Positions 9,446-18,676 of a stretch of DNA of 64,000 nt are shown in pieces (within the stretch, counting starts at the first letter, position 1; each line of letters starts with the position of its first letter). The position numbers and the translations under genes were made by a program. The notes under the pieces were generated by a model. That model saw nothing but the letters and a program-made list of their open reading frames with translations. It did no database searches and was not told the DNA's origin. The DNA is taken from the NCBI GenBank assembly GCA_001566295.1, contig KQ964269.1, positions 124,001 through 188,000 on the forward strand, written 5' to 3'. This DNA is from Microdochium bolleyi (taxonomy: Eukaryota; Ascomycota; Sordariomycetes; Xylariales; Microdochiaceae).

Positions 9446-11659
9446 CTATGCCTGTGAGCTTGGAGGATGAACATCATTTCCGACCCTGATCGAGTCTATG
9501 CCCCCTTCCACCGTGTCTAGCGGCGCAACAAAAGCCATCTGGCTCCATGAGAACAGAGTATTGCGGCCCCCAAAGACAAACACCTCGAATCTCCCAGCGA
9601 ATAGCCCGTCCACCCACACTCGGCTGCCGCCAATGTAGTCGCTGGTCACGGTCACTTGCATCTGATTATGTGCCATAGGCAGATGCACCACGTCGTGTGT
9701 GCTGGTGGTGTCGTTGCTCCAGATTCGGCCCGGGTGGCCTGCATCGAAGCCGGCCGTGGGTGAGACGGACCGCAGAGGGTACGGCGTCCCGTCCGAGATG
9801 AATACGAGACTGCCTCCATCAGAGAGAGTAAGTGTGGCATCCGCAGATGACAAGTTGAAGGGACCTGTAACCAGCAGGGTCATGGTGTAGTTGGGACCCT
9901 TGCTGCCGAGGCCGAGAGTGAACCTGGTGCTATTGTCGTCTTTCCTCTCTCGCGGGCGCAACCAGCACAATCTATCCCCGGCGTGATCAACGCCAAGGCC
10001 AGTATTTTTGATATTCCTGTCTAGGTTCTGAGATGGAGCTCGACTCGAGAAGAGTTCCACAGAATCGGACCAGGTCTTCTGGACCAGCAATGGTCCACGC
10101 GCGCCGCTCCAGGCACGCGATGCGACCAAAGGTATGCCACGACGTATAGAATAGAACGCCTCAAGCTGAGTTGTCGCATCGTAGCCATTGTCGTTCCAGG
10201 CGGCCAGTATCGCGCCTTTGTTCTGCGACGATGCTGGTGGTAGCTGCTCCGTAGCGTTGACGGGATTGAACAAGCTTGGCTGCCACTGCCATTCACCACG
10301 ACCGGCAAAGTTGTAAACCTTAGACTCGTTGAAGAATTGTGCATAGGGCGCAGGCAGGATAGGCATATGGTCGTTCTTCAGCGACACGTAGGCCCACCAG
10401 TCCTCCGAGTTGATGACTTGGTAGCCTTCGTGCCCCAGATCAACTGGATCAGACTGACCGTACTGCCAGTGCTGCACCACCACATTCTTAGAGATGGTCA
10501 GGTTTTCCGACGGTTCATGGGTGCCCCAGATTCGGACTCCCTTGTCAGCTGTAGTTCGCACAAAACGCTCCATCTCATTCACGAAGCGTATATAGTCGTC
10601 CGCCAGCTCTGAGTCATACTCGTCGGCGCCAATATGCACCTCCTTGGTTTGAAACCACGGCAGGAATTCCCGCCATATTCTCTGGACTGTCGGTATGCTC
10701 TCCGGATGTGTGAGGTTGAGCAGGTCTTTCTTGGTGGGAAGAGCCAGCTCCGGTTTCCACTTTGTGATGCTCAGGCAGTGCCCAGGTGCCTCAATCTCGG
10801 GGATGATGGTAATTCCTCGTCTTACGCAGTGTGACTGCAGGTCTTCAAACTCAACTCTACTCATTGTCTCGTTCTCGCGCTGCACGAGGCCTTTGAGCAT
10901 CTCGGCGTCCTTTTCGGGCCGCAGCGAGAATTGGGCGTAGACGTCTTGCCAGGTGCCGTTGTGACCCCGGTTCAGCGGATAGTTGTCACTTGTGTGGTAG
11001 TGAAATTCGGATATCTTGAAGAACGAGGCATAAGTGCACAGATCTTTGAGAAATGCCGGGCTGTACCACTTGCGTCCTGCGTCGAGCAGATAGCCACGTG
11101 TGGCATAAGCTGGCGCGTCGACTATCTTCAAGCCAGAGCCAGGAGCCATGCTGGGGTCGCCAGTGGCGGTGCGTAGCATGTGCTGCAGTAAGGTGCGTGT
11201 CCCCCACCAGGCACCACGCGCGCCAGTGCCCTTGATGATAGCCCGGCCATCATTGATGTCGAGAGTGTAGCCCTCTTCAGTCGATACACCGCTCTCGTAG
11301 GTGAGATTCAGAGCATCTCGTGATTCAGCATCGTGCAGGTCAAGGACTATTCCTTGGACCGGTGTATCCATGGAATCATCCAAGGTTTGCAGTGCCCATC
11401 CGCTTCCCGTGATGCTTTCGAGGTCCTCGACAAAGGTCTGCGCAAAGTCTCGCCCGGAGGGCGGAATGAGGGTCGACCCATTCTTATCTCTCGTGGAAGC
11501 AAGAGCCCTGGTGATCCACACACTCCGTGGCCAGAGGTCGAAATCGTCGGGGACGGTATTAGAAGCAAATCCGGATTGGAATGTAGAATCGCGCAAGACT
11601 GGTGGGAGGAGTTGTATGCCCAAGGCCAACGAGGGATAGACCAGCATTGATGGAACCAT
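9446..11659 (-). CDS. Secreted glycoside hydrolase family 20 beta-N-acetylhexosaminidase
   Basis: A single-exon protein of 737 residues if translation starts at the ATG at 11659, which has a CACCATGG context and opens a hydrophobic signal peptide (MVPSMLVYPSLALGIQLLPPVL). An open frame continues upstream to 11779 but with poor start contexts. GH20 enzymes release terminal N-acetylglucosamine or N-acetylgalactosamine from chitin oligomers and glycans. Visible signatures are the GYLLDAGRKWYSPAFLKDL strand near the barrel start, the FHYHTSDNYP segment, PEIEAPGH, and the catalytic Asp-Glu pair in HIGADEYD (D346-E347). The usual form of that motif is HIGGDE, so the Gly-to-Ala change is noteworthy. 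About 200 residues follow the barrel and include a beta-rich tail. Several N-x-S/T sites fit secretion. It is divergent from the Stu2 gene. Confidence 0.87.
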   Translation of the reverse strand: MVPSMLVYPSLALGIQLLPPVLRDSTFQSGFASNTVPDDFDLWPRSVWITRALASTRDKNGSTLIPPSGRDFAQTFVEDLESITGSGWALQTLDDSMDTPVQGIVLDLHDAESRDALNLTYESGVSTEEGYTLDINDGRAIIKGTGARGAWWGTRTLLQHMLRTATGDPSMAPGSGLKIVDAPAYATRGYLLDAGRKWYSPAFLKDLCTYASFFKISEFHYHTSDNYPLNRGHNGTWQDVYAQFSLRPEKDAEMLKGLVQRENETMSRVEFEDLQSHCVRRGITIIPEIEAPGHCLSITKWKPELALPTKKDLLNLTHPESIPTVQRIWREFLPWFQTKEVHIGADEYDSELADDYIRFVNEMERFVRTTADKGVRIWGTHEPSENLTISKNVVVQHWQYGQSDPVDLGHEGYQVINSEDWWAYVSLKNDHMPILPAPYAQFFNESKVYNFAGRGEWQWQPSLFNPVNATEQLPPASSQNKGAILAAWNDNGYDATTQLEAFYSIRRGIPLVASRAWSGARGPLLVQKTWSDSVELFSSRAPSQNLDRNIKNTGLGVDHAGDRLCWLRPRERKDDNSTRFTLGLGSKGPNYTMTLLVTGPFNLSSADATLTLSDGGSLVFISDGTPYPLRSVSPTAGFDAGHPGRIWSNDTTSTHDVVHLPMAHNQMQVTVTSDYIGGSRVWVDGLFAGRFEVFVFGGRNTLFSWSQMAFVAPLDTVEGGIDSIRVGNDVHPPSSQA

Positions 11660-12929
11660 GGTGTGCGCAATGAAAAGCATGCAGTCATAGATGTGCTGAG
11701 GGGAGGCTCGACAGGATAGTTCAGGTCGGCGACATGGTGAGGCGGGCCCTGTTATAACCTCACTCCGAGATAACTCCAACTGCGATGCCGTTCAGGGGAA
11801 CATTCGTCATTGATCCCACGGCACAATCACGGAGGCGGGGTTGGGAGTGGACAAGGCCGTTGTCGGGGTCAATTCTCGGGACGGCCATACAGATACGGAC
11901 GTGATCTGCTTGACTATTGGCAAACGGGCAAGGCCATGTTGCACGACATCGACGGGACGAGCACGTTGCATGCCTGGTTACATGGCCCGCCCGGGGTAGC
12001 GGGACGATGATTGCAGACTCCCCGGGCATCTCCGGGCTGCGGTGGTGAGGTCGTTCTGCTCGGAGAACCGGGACTTGGGCGGATGGTAGGCCGCAGGGAG
12101 CTTGTCGTGGAGGTGCCCCGGTTGCCCCCCAACCCTGCTCGTGTTCCTGCGCGCCCAACGTTGTTAAGCCCAGGGCGGTGTACGTGGGCATGGGCACTAA
12201 CTTGGCTCCCCCCAGCTGGACCCTCTCTATCCCACCATTGGGCAAGCGTGCCCCCCTCGTGCCAACCACGCCCGTCTCAATCCAAACAAAGCGACATCAC
12301 TTTCACTGAGTTTGTCCACCATCACCGACTTCGCCCTCTGCAAGCAGCCCCGTTCCCGACAGCACACCAGGCATAGTCGCCAGAACCCCCGCCATCTAGT
12401 TCAGCGACTCTGATTCTCAACATCACCCACAGCACGGTATGATCCTTCCCCGCTCTTCTATACCTCGAAGCAGGAAGCACAACAGGATACACTGGCTAGC
12501 CCGTTGCCTGTTTCTGGGCAGGTCGCGCCTGCCGATGCACACCATGGCAATCGTCCTGCACACTCGGCGCAGTCCTCACAGCCCATCCCCTGCCCACCTG
12601 TCGCTTGCACGCTGTTCAAGACCCTTTCAGCATTTGTCTGCCGCTGCTGCAGCAATTCAGAGTCCGTCTTCATTACAACCAAGCCATCGTGATGGGCGCC
12701 CACCATGCGCTTCCGATCGAAGCACATGCTCTTCTGGACAAGACTGACAGCAAACTTGACTACTAGACTACTTCCATCCCGCAGCCCAAGACGCACATCC
12801 TCACATTCTTGTCCTACCGTCTCACCGCTCCCCGACCCTGAGTCAACAGCCGCACCAGCTCGACAAGACATACAGCATTCCCTCCCCAGCCGACAAACCC
12901 AGGCACAGTTTGACGGTCCCACGACAGAC
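11660..12929. other. Divergent intergenic region (GH20 / Stu2)
   Basis: About 1.27 kb separates the start of the GH20 gene (minus) from the start of the Stu2 gene (plus), so both promoters lie here. Small open frames around 12.4-12.9 kb are best read as the 5' leader of the Stu2 gene. No RNA gene or conserved protein is visible. Confidence 0.45.
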
Positions 12930-15749
12930 ATGGCCGAGGCGGAGCCAGACTATAGCTCCCTGCCGCTGACAGAGCGGTGGACTCACAAGGTATATCTCGC
13001 CCGCCGTGCCACGTGTGGTCTCCCAGAACCATAGCTGACTCGCTCGACCTTTCCGCCACAGGTATGGAAAGCTCGTAAGGCTGCGTATGAAGAGGCTGCG
13101 AAACAATTCGAGGTTACACCGGACGAGTATGATCCGGCCTTCCGGCCTTTCAACCAAGATCCAGGCTTGTGGAAAGGCGCCGTTGCCGACTCCAATGTGG
13201 CTGCCCAGTCGGATGGCATCGCTGCCTACTGTGCCTTTCTCAAATTCGGTGGAAAGGAGAATGCCACGCGCTCTAGAAATCAAGTCGTCACATCAATAGT
13301 CGAAAAGGGTCTCGTTTCCACGAGACCGGCAACCAAGGCCTCCTCCATAGAGGCTCTCCTCCTCCTCGTCGAGGTGGACGCTTCGGCGCCCGTCATCGAA
13401 GATATACTTCCAGCTGTATCGGCCAAACAGCCCAAGGTCGTAGCGGCGGCACTCGCAGCCTTGACCACCATTTTCCACAGCTATGGATGCAAGCTGTGTG
13501 ATCCGAAACCTGTCCTCAAGATCCTGCCCAAGGCGTTCGGCCATGCGGACAAAAATGTTCGTGCTGAAGCTACCAACCTGGCAGTCGAGTTCTACCGGTG
13601 GTTGCGCGAAGCCATGAAACCCATGTTCTGGGGAGACCTCAAATCTACACAACAAACAGATTTGGAAGCTCAATTCGAGAAGATCAAGGCAGAACCACCA
13701 CCGAAACAAGAACGACTTTTGAGGTCCCAGCAAGAAGCCATGGCACGCGCTCCAGCTGGCGGCGAGGACGATGCCTACGACGATCAGGGCGATGCAGACG
13801 AGCCTGCGGAGGTGGATGCGTTCGACCTTGCGGAACCTCAAGATGTCGCGTCCAAGATCCCGTCCAGCTTCCACGATAACTTGGCCTCGTCAAAGTGGAA
13901 AGACAGGAAAGAAGCGCTGGAGGGACTCTACGCCTTGCTCAACGTTCCTCGTATCAAGGACGGCGATTTCAACGAGGTCAACCGTGGCCTCGCCAAGTGT
14001 ATGAAGGACGCCAACATCGCTGTTGTGACACAGGCAGCGCAGTGCATTGAAGTCCTCGCACAGGGTCTCCGCAAGGCTTATGGGAAGTATCGTGGCGTCG
14101 TCATGGCGCCGATCATGGAACGCCTGAAGGAGAAGAAGGCTTCTGTGTCTGATGCGCTGGGTGCGGCACTTGACCAAGTGTTCATCGCCACAAGTCTGTC
14201 AGAGTGTCTTGAGGATATCAGTACTTTCCTCGTTCACAAGAACCCTCAAGTCAAGGAAAGTACCATGAAGTTCCTCGTCCGATGCCTGCGTACTACACGA
14301 GATGTACCTAGCAAACAGGAAATAGGCACGATTGTGGAGGCGGGCAAGAAGCTGCTCTCCGAGTCGAGCGAAGGCCTTCGATCCGGTGGTGCTGAGGTCT
14401 TGGGAACCATCATGAAAATCATTGGCGAGCGCGCCATGAATCCCCACATGGAGGGCCTGGATGACATCCGTAAAACCAAGATCAAGGAGTTCTACGACAA
14501 GGCAGAGGTCAAGGCGAAGGACAAGCCAAAAGCCCCCCCGCCAGCGCCTGCCCGAGCTCCAGCAGGGGCAGGATCCAAGAAAATCGTTGGAGTCAAGAAG
14601 GCGGCCTCGGCAGGAGTCAAGAAGCCCACAGCCTCAGCTGCACGGGCTGCACCACCTCAGGCGGAAGTGGAGCCCATCGCTCCTCAGCCAACTCCTCGAC
14701 CTGGAGTTGGCAACAAACTCGGCGTGCCCAAGTCAGCTGGTGTTTCTAGCTTGAAAGCGCCCCAGCGCCGCATTGCAGCCCCAGGCATTGCGTCTCCTCG
14801 TCGAGCACCTGCCGCGGCACCTGTGGCAGCCGCTGAGGACGATGAACCTTTTGTCGCATCACCACCACCGAAGCCTCGCCTAGGTCTCGGCCGCGGGGGG
14901 CTTGCCGGCCGTTCGTTGGCAAAGCCTGCGAGCTCAGCAGCTGCGCCCGCTTCGGAGCCTTCACCCCCGGCTGTGAGCGGACTGACCGCTCTGGAGCGTG
15001 GCGAGCTGGAAGAGCTACGAGCAAGTCAAGACCGCCTTTTGAAACAAGTCGACGAATTGCGCCAGGACAAAAGCAGGCTGAACTCTGAGATCCAGGAGCT
15101 CAAAAACCAGAATGCCTCGCTCATTGAAGACCATACCCGGGATGTTCTAAGCATTAAGGCCAAGGAGACGCAGCTGGTACGAGCGAGAAGCGATGCGGAA
15201 GCTGCGGAGCAAGTCAATGAAAGACTCCGGAGAGAGTTGGAACGCCTCAAACGTGCTCTCAGCAAGGCCGAGGGCCTTGGTGTCTCCGGCGGCATGGCCA
15301 GCCCGGGGCTCACCAGTCCGACTCCTGAGGAAGCTGGTATCTATCGTGATAATGGCAGTTACGGTGGTTCTGGCATAAGTCGCACAAGCTATACGAGCAA
15401 CATGTCGGAAGAGAAGGAGAATGGGGACGCCGTCCACAGCTATCACCGGAGCAAAGCACTCAGCCCGGACCTGAGATACGGCAGCGGATCGAGCGGCCGA
15501 GGAAGCCCAGCTCGCAGCTCGAGGCCAATCGCATCTCTGGACGACGAGAGACCCCCTTCCGGCGCTTCCACCGGTGGCAGTGGGGCCAATGGTAACGGTG
15601 TCGAGAGTTGGAAGCGTGCGGCGGAGGTGACGAGTCAGCTCAAGGCTCGCATCGAACAGATGAAGGTACGTGCGCGTCGGCCCGAAATGATTCCTAGACA
15701 TGCTAACACTTCCACATTGCAGGCCAAGCAAGGTTTTAACCGACCTTAG
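12930..15749 (+). CDS. XMAP215/Stu2/Alp14-family microtubule polymerase
   Basis: Three exons: 12930-12989, 13062-15665 and 15723-15749, giving about 896 residues. The family binds tubulin through TOG domains, speeds plus-end growth and works at spindle poles and kinetochores. The first exon encodes MAEAEPDYSSLPLTERWTHK and joins to VWKARKAAYEEA, the typical opening helix of TOG1. TOG1 covers about residues 10-240 and TOG2 about 285-500 (SSKWKDRKEALEGLYALL). A basic Pro/Ala/Ser/Lys-rich microtubule-binding linker follows (about 500-665). A coiled coil at about 665-757 (LEELRASQDRLLKQVDEL) should drive dimerisation. The last exon encodes only AKQGFNRP. Two TOG domains plus a coiled coil match the fungal rather than the five-TOG animal form. 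Intron 1 has a CTGAC branch-like site, and the terminal 27-base exon is supported by a clean acceptor (TTGCAG). Confidence 0.92.
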
Positions 15750-16322
15750 TCGATGGGCGAATGATATAGCAAGGGCTCGTGGCGATGGCCAGGGAGGAAC
15801 GGCCCGCTGTTGTTGGGTGCATTTGCAAGGCGTCGGAACTCAGATACCCAATTGTGATTCAGCATACCTTTCGCCATGGCGTTTGACATGGGAGGCAGAA
15901 CATATTTCTGCAAGTAAGAGGAAGGCGCATTTCCACGTGCGTGATTGCATCGCATAATCATACGGCATCTCCGCACGACGCCGCGGTGGGAACGCTGTGG
16001 TCGAAACTCTGGTGATGACAAAAGTGCAAGTGGGAAACCCCAGGCACTGCTGTGTGCGGGCGGTGGTGTGATTTCTATGCTCGACCTCCCACGTGACGCC
16101 AATGCATTCCGAAAACTGTCTAGGGCTCAACATCACCCGCGCCGGACGTCCAGATTCCGTACTTCAGGTCAGCCAACCGCAGCTTTGTCCGGGTGCAAGG
16201 CTTGCGAGCGACGTCAACCCCTTGATACCGATTACACAGCTTCTTTTTTCGGGAAGAGGCTCAAGTAGGACCAGCAGGTCGACACCTTGGTCAGGCCGAC
16301 TGCGGTCGAACGCAGTTCTGTG
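15750..16322. other. Intergenic region between Stu2 and the amidohydrolase
   Basis: About 570 bases with no recognisable coding sequence. It should hold the Stu2 3' end and the amidohydrolase promoter. The amidohydrolase reading frame is open back to about 16287 but has no ATG before 16323. Confidence 0.4.
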
Positions 16323-17759
16323 ATGACTCGGGTTCGTACCAGTCACAGCCCCACCCCGGCACAATCTATGGCTCAGACACGGCCAACGCCCACACGTGCA
16401 CGAGGTGAGCCCGGGTCAAGATTCAAGCCATGGAAGCTCCCTCCCCGAAAGCGGTACATCTTGGCTGATGCCAAACTGGTCGATCCGCTACGGGGTATCG
16501 TCCGTTCTGGACAGACCATCGAACTCTGGGGTGGGGTCATCACATCGATTTCCAGCACACAGAATCACGCCGACGCCCCTGGTCTGGACAGCGAGGATAC
16601 AGTGTTCCTCGACCTCAAGGGAAAGTTTGTCTGTCCAGGTCTCATTGATTGCCATGTGCACCTGAGCTCCGTTCCTGGTGTTGGCGCCGGCAACCTCGCC
16701 AGTGCAATGCCACGTGAGGCCGCAGAGTCACTACTCCGCCAACCCTACTTGTGCGAACAAGCCTTGAAGCGCGGCTTTACGACACTTCGCGACACGGGAG
16801 GCGCCACGCTGGCTCTCAAGGAGGCGATCACCGACGGTGTATTTCCCGGCCCACGGCTGCTCATCTCAAACCAGGCATTGTCCCAAACCGGCGGTCACGG
16901 GGACACCCGAGGATCGCACGATCACTCTTCCCTCTCTTGCTGCGGTGGGGTACACGAGGGTCTGTCGATGGTCTGCGATGGCGTGCCCGACTGCATTCGA
17001 GCGACCCGCGAGCAGCTCCGCACAGGTGCGGACTTCATCAAGATCATGGCTTCTGGCGGAGTGGCGTCGCCCACAGACAGGCTGAACAGCACCCAGTTCA
17101 CAGCCACGGAAGTCCAGGCTATCTGCGAGGTGGCTCGAAGCTACGGGACATATGTTACTGCTCATGCATACACGCCAGCCGCGATCCGGCATGCCGTCGA
17201 GAACGGCGTCCGCGGCATCGAGCACGGCAATCTCATTGACCAGGACACCGCTCGGTATATGGCCGACAAGGGAGTCTGGCTCACTCCAACCCTTGTGACG
17301 TACGATGCCATGGCAGATCAAAATCGCTATCCAGGGTTCCTGCCCCCAGAAAATGCGAGCAAGAACCGCGCGGTCCTTGAAGCAGGTCTCCGCTCGATCC
17401 AGCTTGCTCACGAGGCCGGGGTCCGGATGTGCTTCGGGTCAGATCTGCTTGGGCCCTTGTGGGCGGACCAAAGTCGCGAGTTCGCTGTGCGAAAGCGTGT
17501 CTTGAGCTCTTTGGAAGTTCTCCGGAGCGCCACGGTCAATGCAGCCGAGATGCTTGGCCAGGAAGAGACAATCGGGCGGATCGAGGAGGGCTATGCTGCA
17601 GACATGCTCATACTCTCTAGGGATCCACTTGAAGACGTGGGAATCCTGGCCGAGCCGGAGGAGAATCTGCTGGCAGTCATCAAGGATGGCAGAGTATGGG
17701 ACAGTCGCTGGTCAAAGCTGCCAGTGGACACGGCACGACGGCAAGACCTTCTCGAATGA
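16323..17759 (+). CDS. Metal-dependent amidohydrolase (imidazolonepropionase/prolidase-like)
   Basis: About 478 residues from the ATG at 16323; an alternative in-frame ATG is at 16368. The family hydrolyses amide or related bonds with a binuclear metal site. All expected ligands are visible in order: H111 and H113 (CHVHL), the carboxylatable lysine K240 (FIKIMASGG), H281 (TAHAY), H301 (IEHGN) and D374 (FGSDL). The small N-terminal beta domain (YILADAKLVDP...) and its return at the C-terminus (IKDGRVWD) are typical. This subgroup includes Xaa-Pro dipeptidase-like enzymes and ochratoxinase-like amidases, so an N-acyl amino acid or dipeptide is a reasonable substrate, but that is inference. The first 40 or so residues are basic and Pro/Thr-rich and are not part of the fold. 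It lies upstream of the NRPS-like gene on the same strand, separated by about 0.9 kb. Confidence 0.85.
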   Translation: MTRVRTSHSPTPAQSMAQTRPTPTRARGEPGSRFKPWKLPPRKRYILADAKLVDPLRGIVRSGQTIELWGGVITSISSTQNHADAPGLDSEDTVFLDLKGKFVCPGLIDCHVHLSSVPGVGAGNLASAMPREAAESLLRQPYLCEQALKRGFTTLRDTGGATLALKEAITDGVFPGPRLLISNQALSQTGGHGDTRGSHDHSSLSCCGGVHEGLSMVCDGVPDCIRATREQLRTGADFIKIMASGGVASPTDRLNSTQFTATEVQAICEVARSYGTYVTAHAYTPAAIRHAVENGVRGIEHGNLIDQDTARYMADKGVWLTPTLVTYDAMADQNRYPGFLPPENASKNRAVLEAGLRSIQLAHEAGVRMCFGSDLLGPLWADQSREFAVRKRVLSSLEVLRSATVNAAEMLGQEETIGRIEEGYAADMLILSRDPLEDVGILAEPEENLLAVIKDGRVWDSRWSKLPVDTARRQDLLE

Positions 17760-18676
17760 TCGCGAGAGCGGCTTGGAATGACCCTATATGCACTCGTGGG
17801 TCTTTACATGTCTGTATTGTGTGACTCTAGTCGCCTGGGAGGTATCACGCACAGTGGGTGCACTTGATTCCGACCGACTGCGTAGATACGAAAGTGCAGA
17901 CATGGAGGCCGGGGTGGGTGTTGTTGGGGAGGGGGGTCTAATCTGACAAAGAATCAGGTTTGTCTTGAATGATTGATAAATTGATAGAGGCCAAAGAATG
18001 CTCGCAGTGGACGGACCTAACTCAGTGACCCTGCGATCAGGTAGGACTCTTCTGGTACGTGTAAGCGGAAAGGTGGGGAGCAAGCCCTGTTCCAGCACAT
18101 ACAGTACCCGGCCAGACACCGGCACTTTGACGGGGGTGAACCCTGCCTCACGCACCTAGGACGGTCGATGACGTCGTGGGCTCGTGAGGGGCATAAGCCA
18201 CCCAGGTTGAAGCAGCGCTGGCTCAACATGTCCCTGGCTCGTCTCGGGCGGGCAGCTGCGGAGATGACCTACGGTCTGGCGAGATGGGGACGTACAGTCT
18301 TCCAGAGACGCAAGATCACGCTCGGCCTCCCGAGGTCCACTCGGGCCAGTGTCGGTCGGGGTAGATGGAGCATGGTGTTGCCTAAATTAGATGGCCGTTG
18401 CTATTGTGGCCCGCATGGGCTCCCGCTCAGCCACCCACTTTTGACGCTTGAACCTTCATTGTGACTTACACCTGCCGCCTTGGCACATTGGAGCTTGCAG
18501 AGCTCCTGCCACCCACGCCATCCTTCCTTCTTGATCATCTGCCCGCCCTTTGTCGTTTCCGCTCCAGATCGGCAACAATACCATCTTCCTGTGCCTCGAC
18601 ACCCACTGCTCTGCTCGCCATGCCGGTGTCACGCTCGTTCTGATCGCCCGGAACGCCGCCGCCACTCCCCGTAGCC
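17760..18676. other. Intergenic region upstream of the NRPS-like gene
   Basis: About 0.9 kb between two plus-strand genes. It is expected to hold the NRPS-like promoter; a C-rich and CT-rich leader runs up to the ATG at 18677. I see no other gene. Confidence 0.4.
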
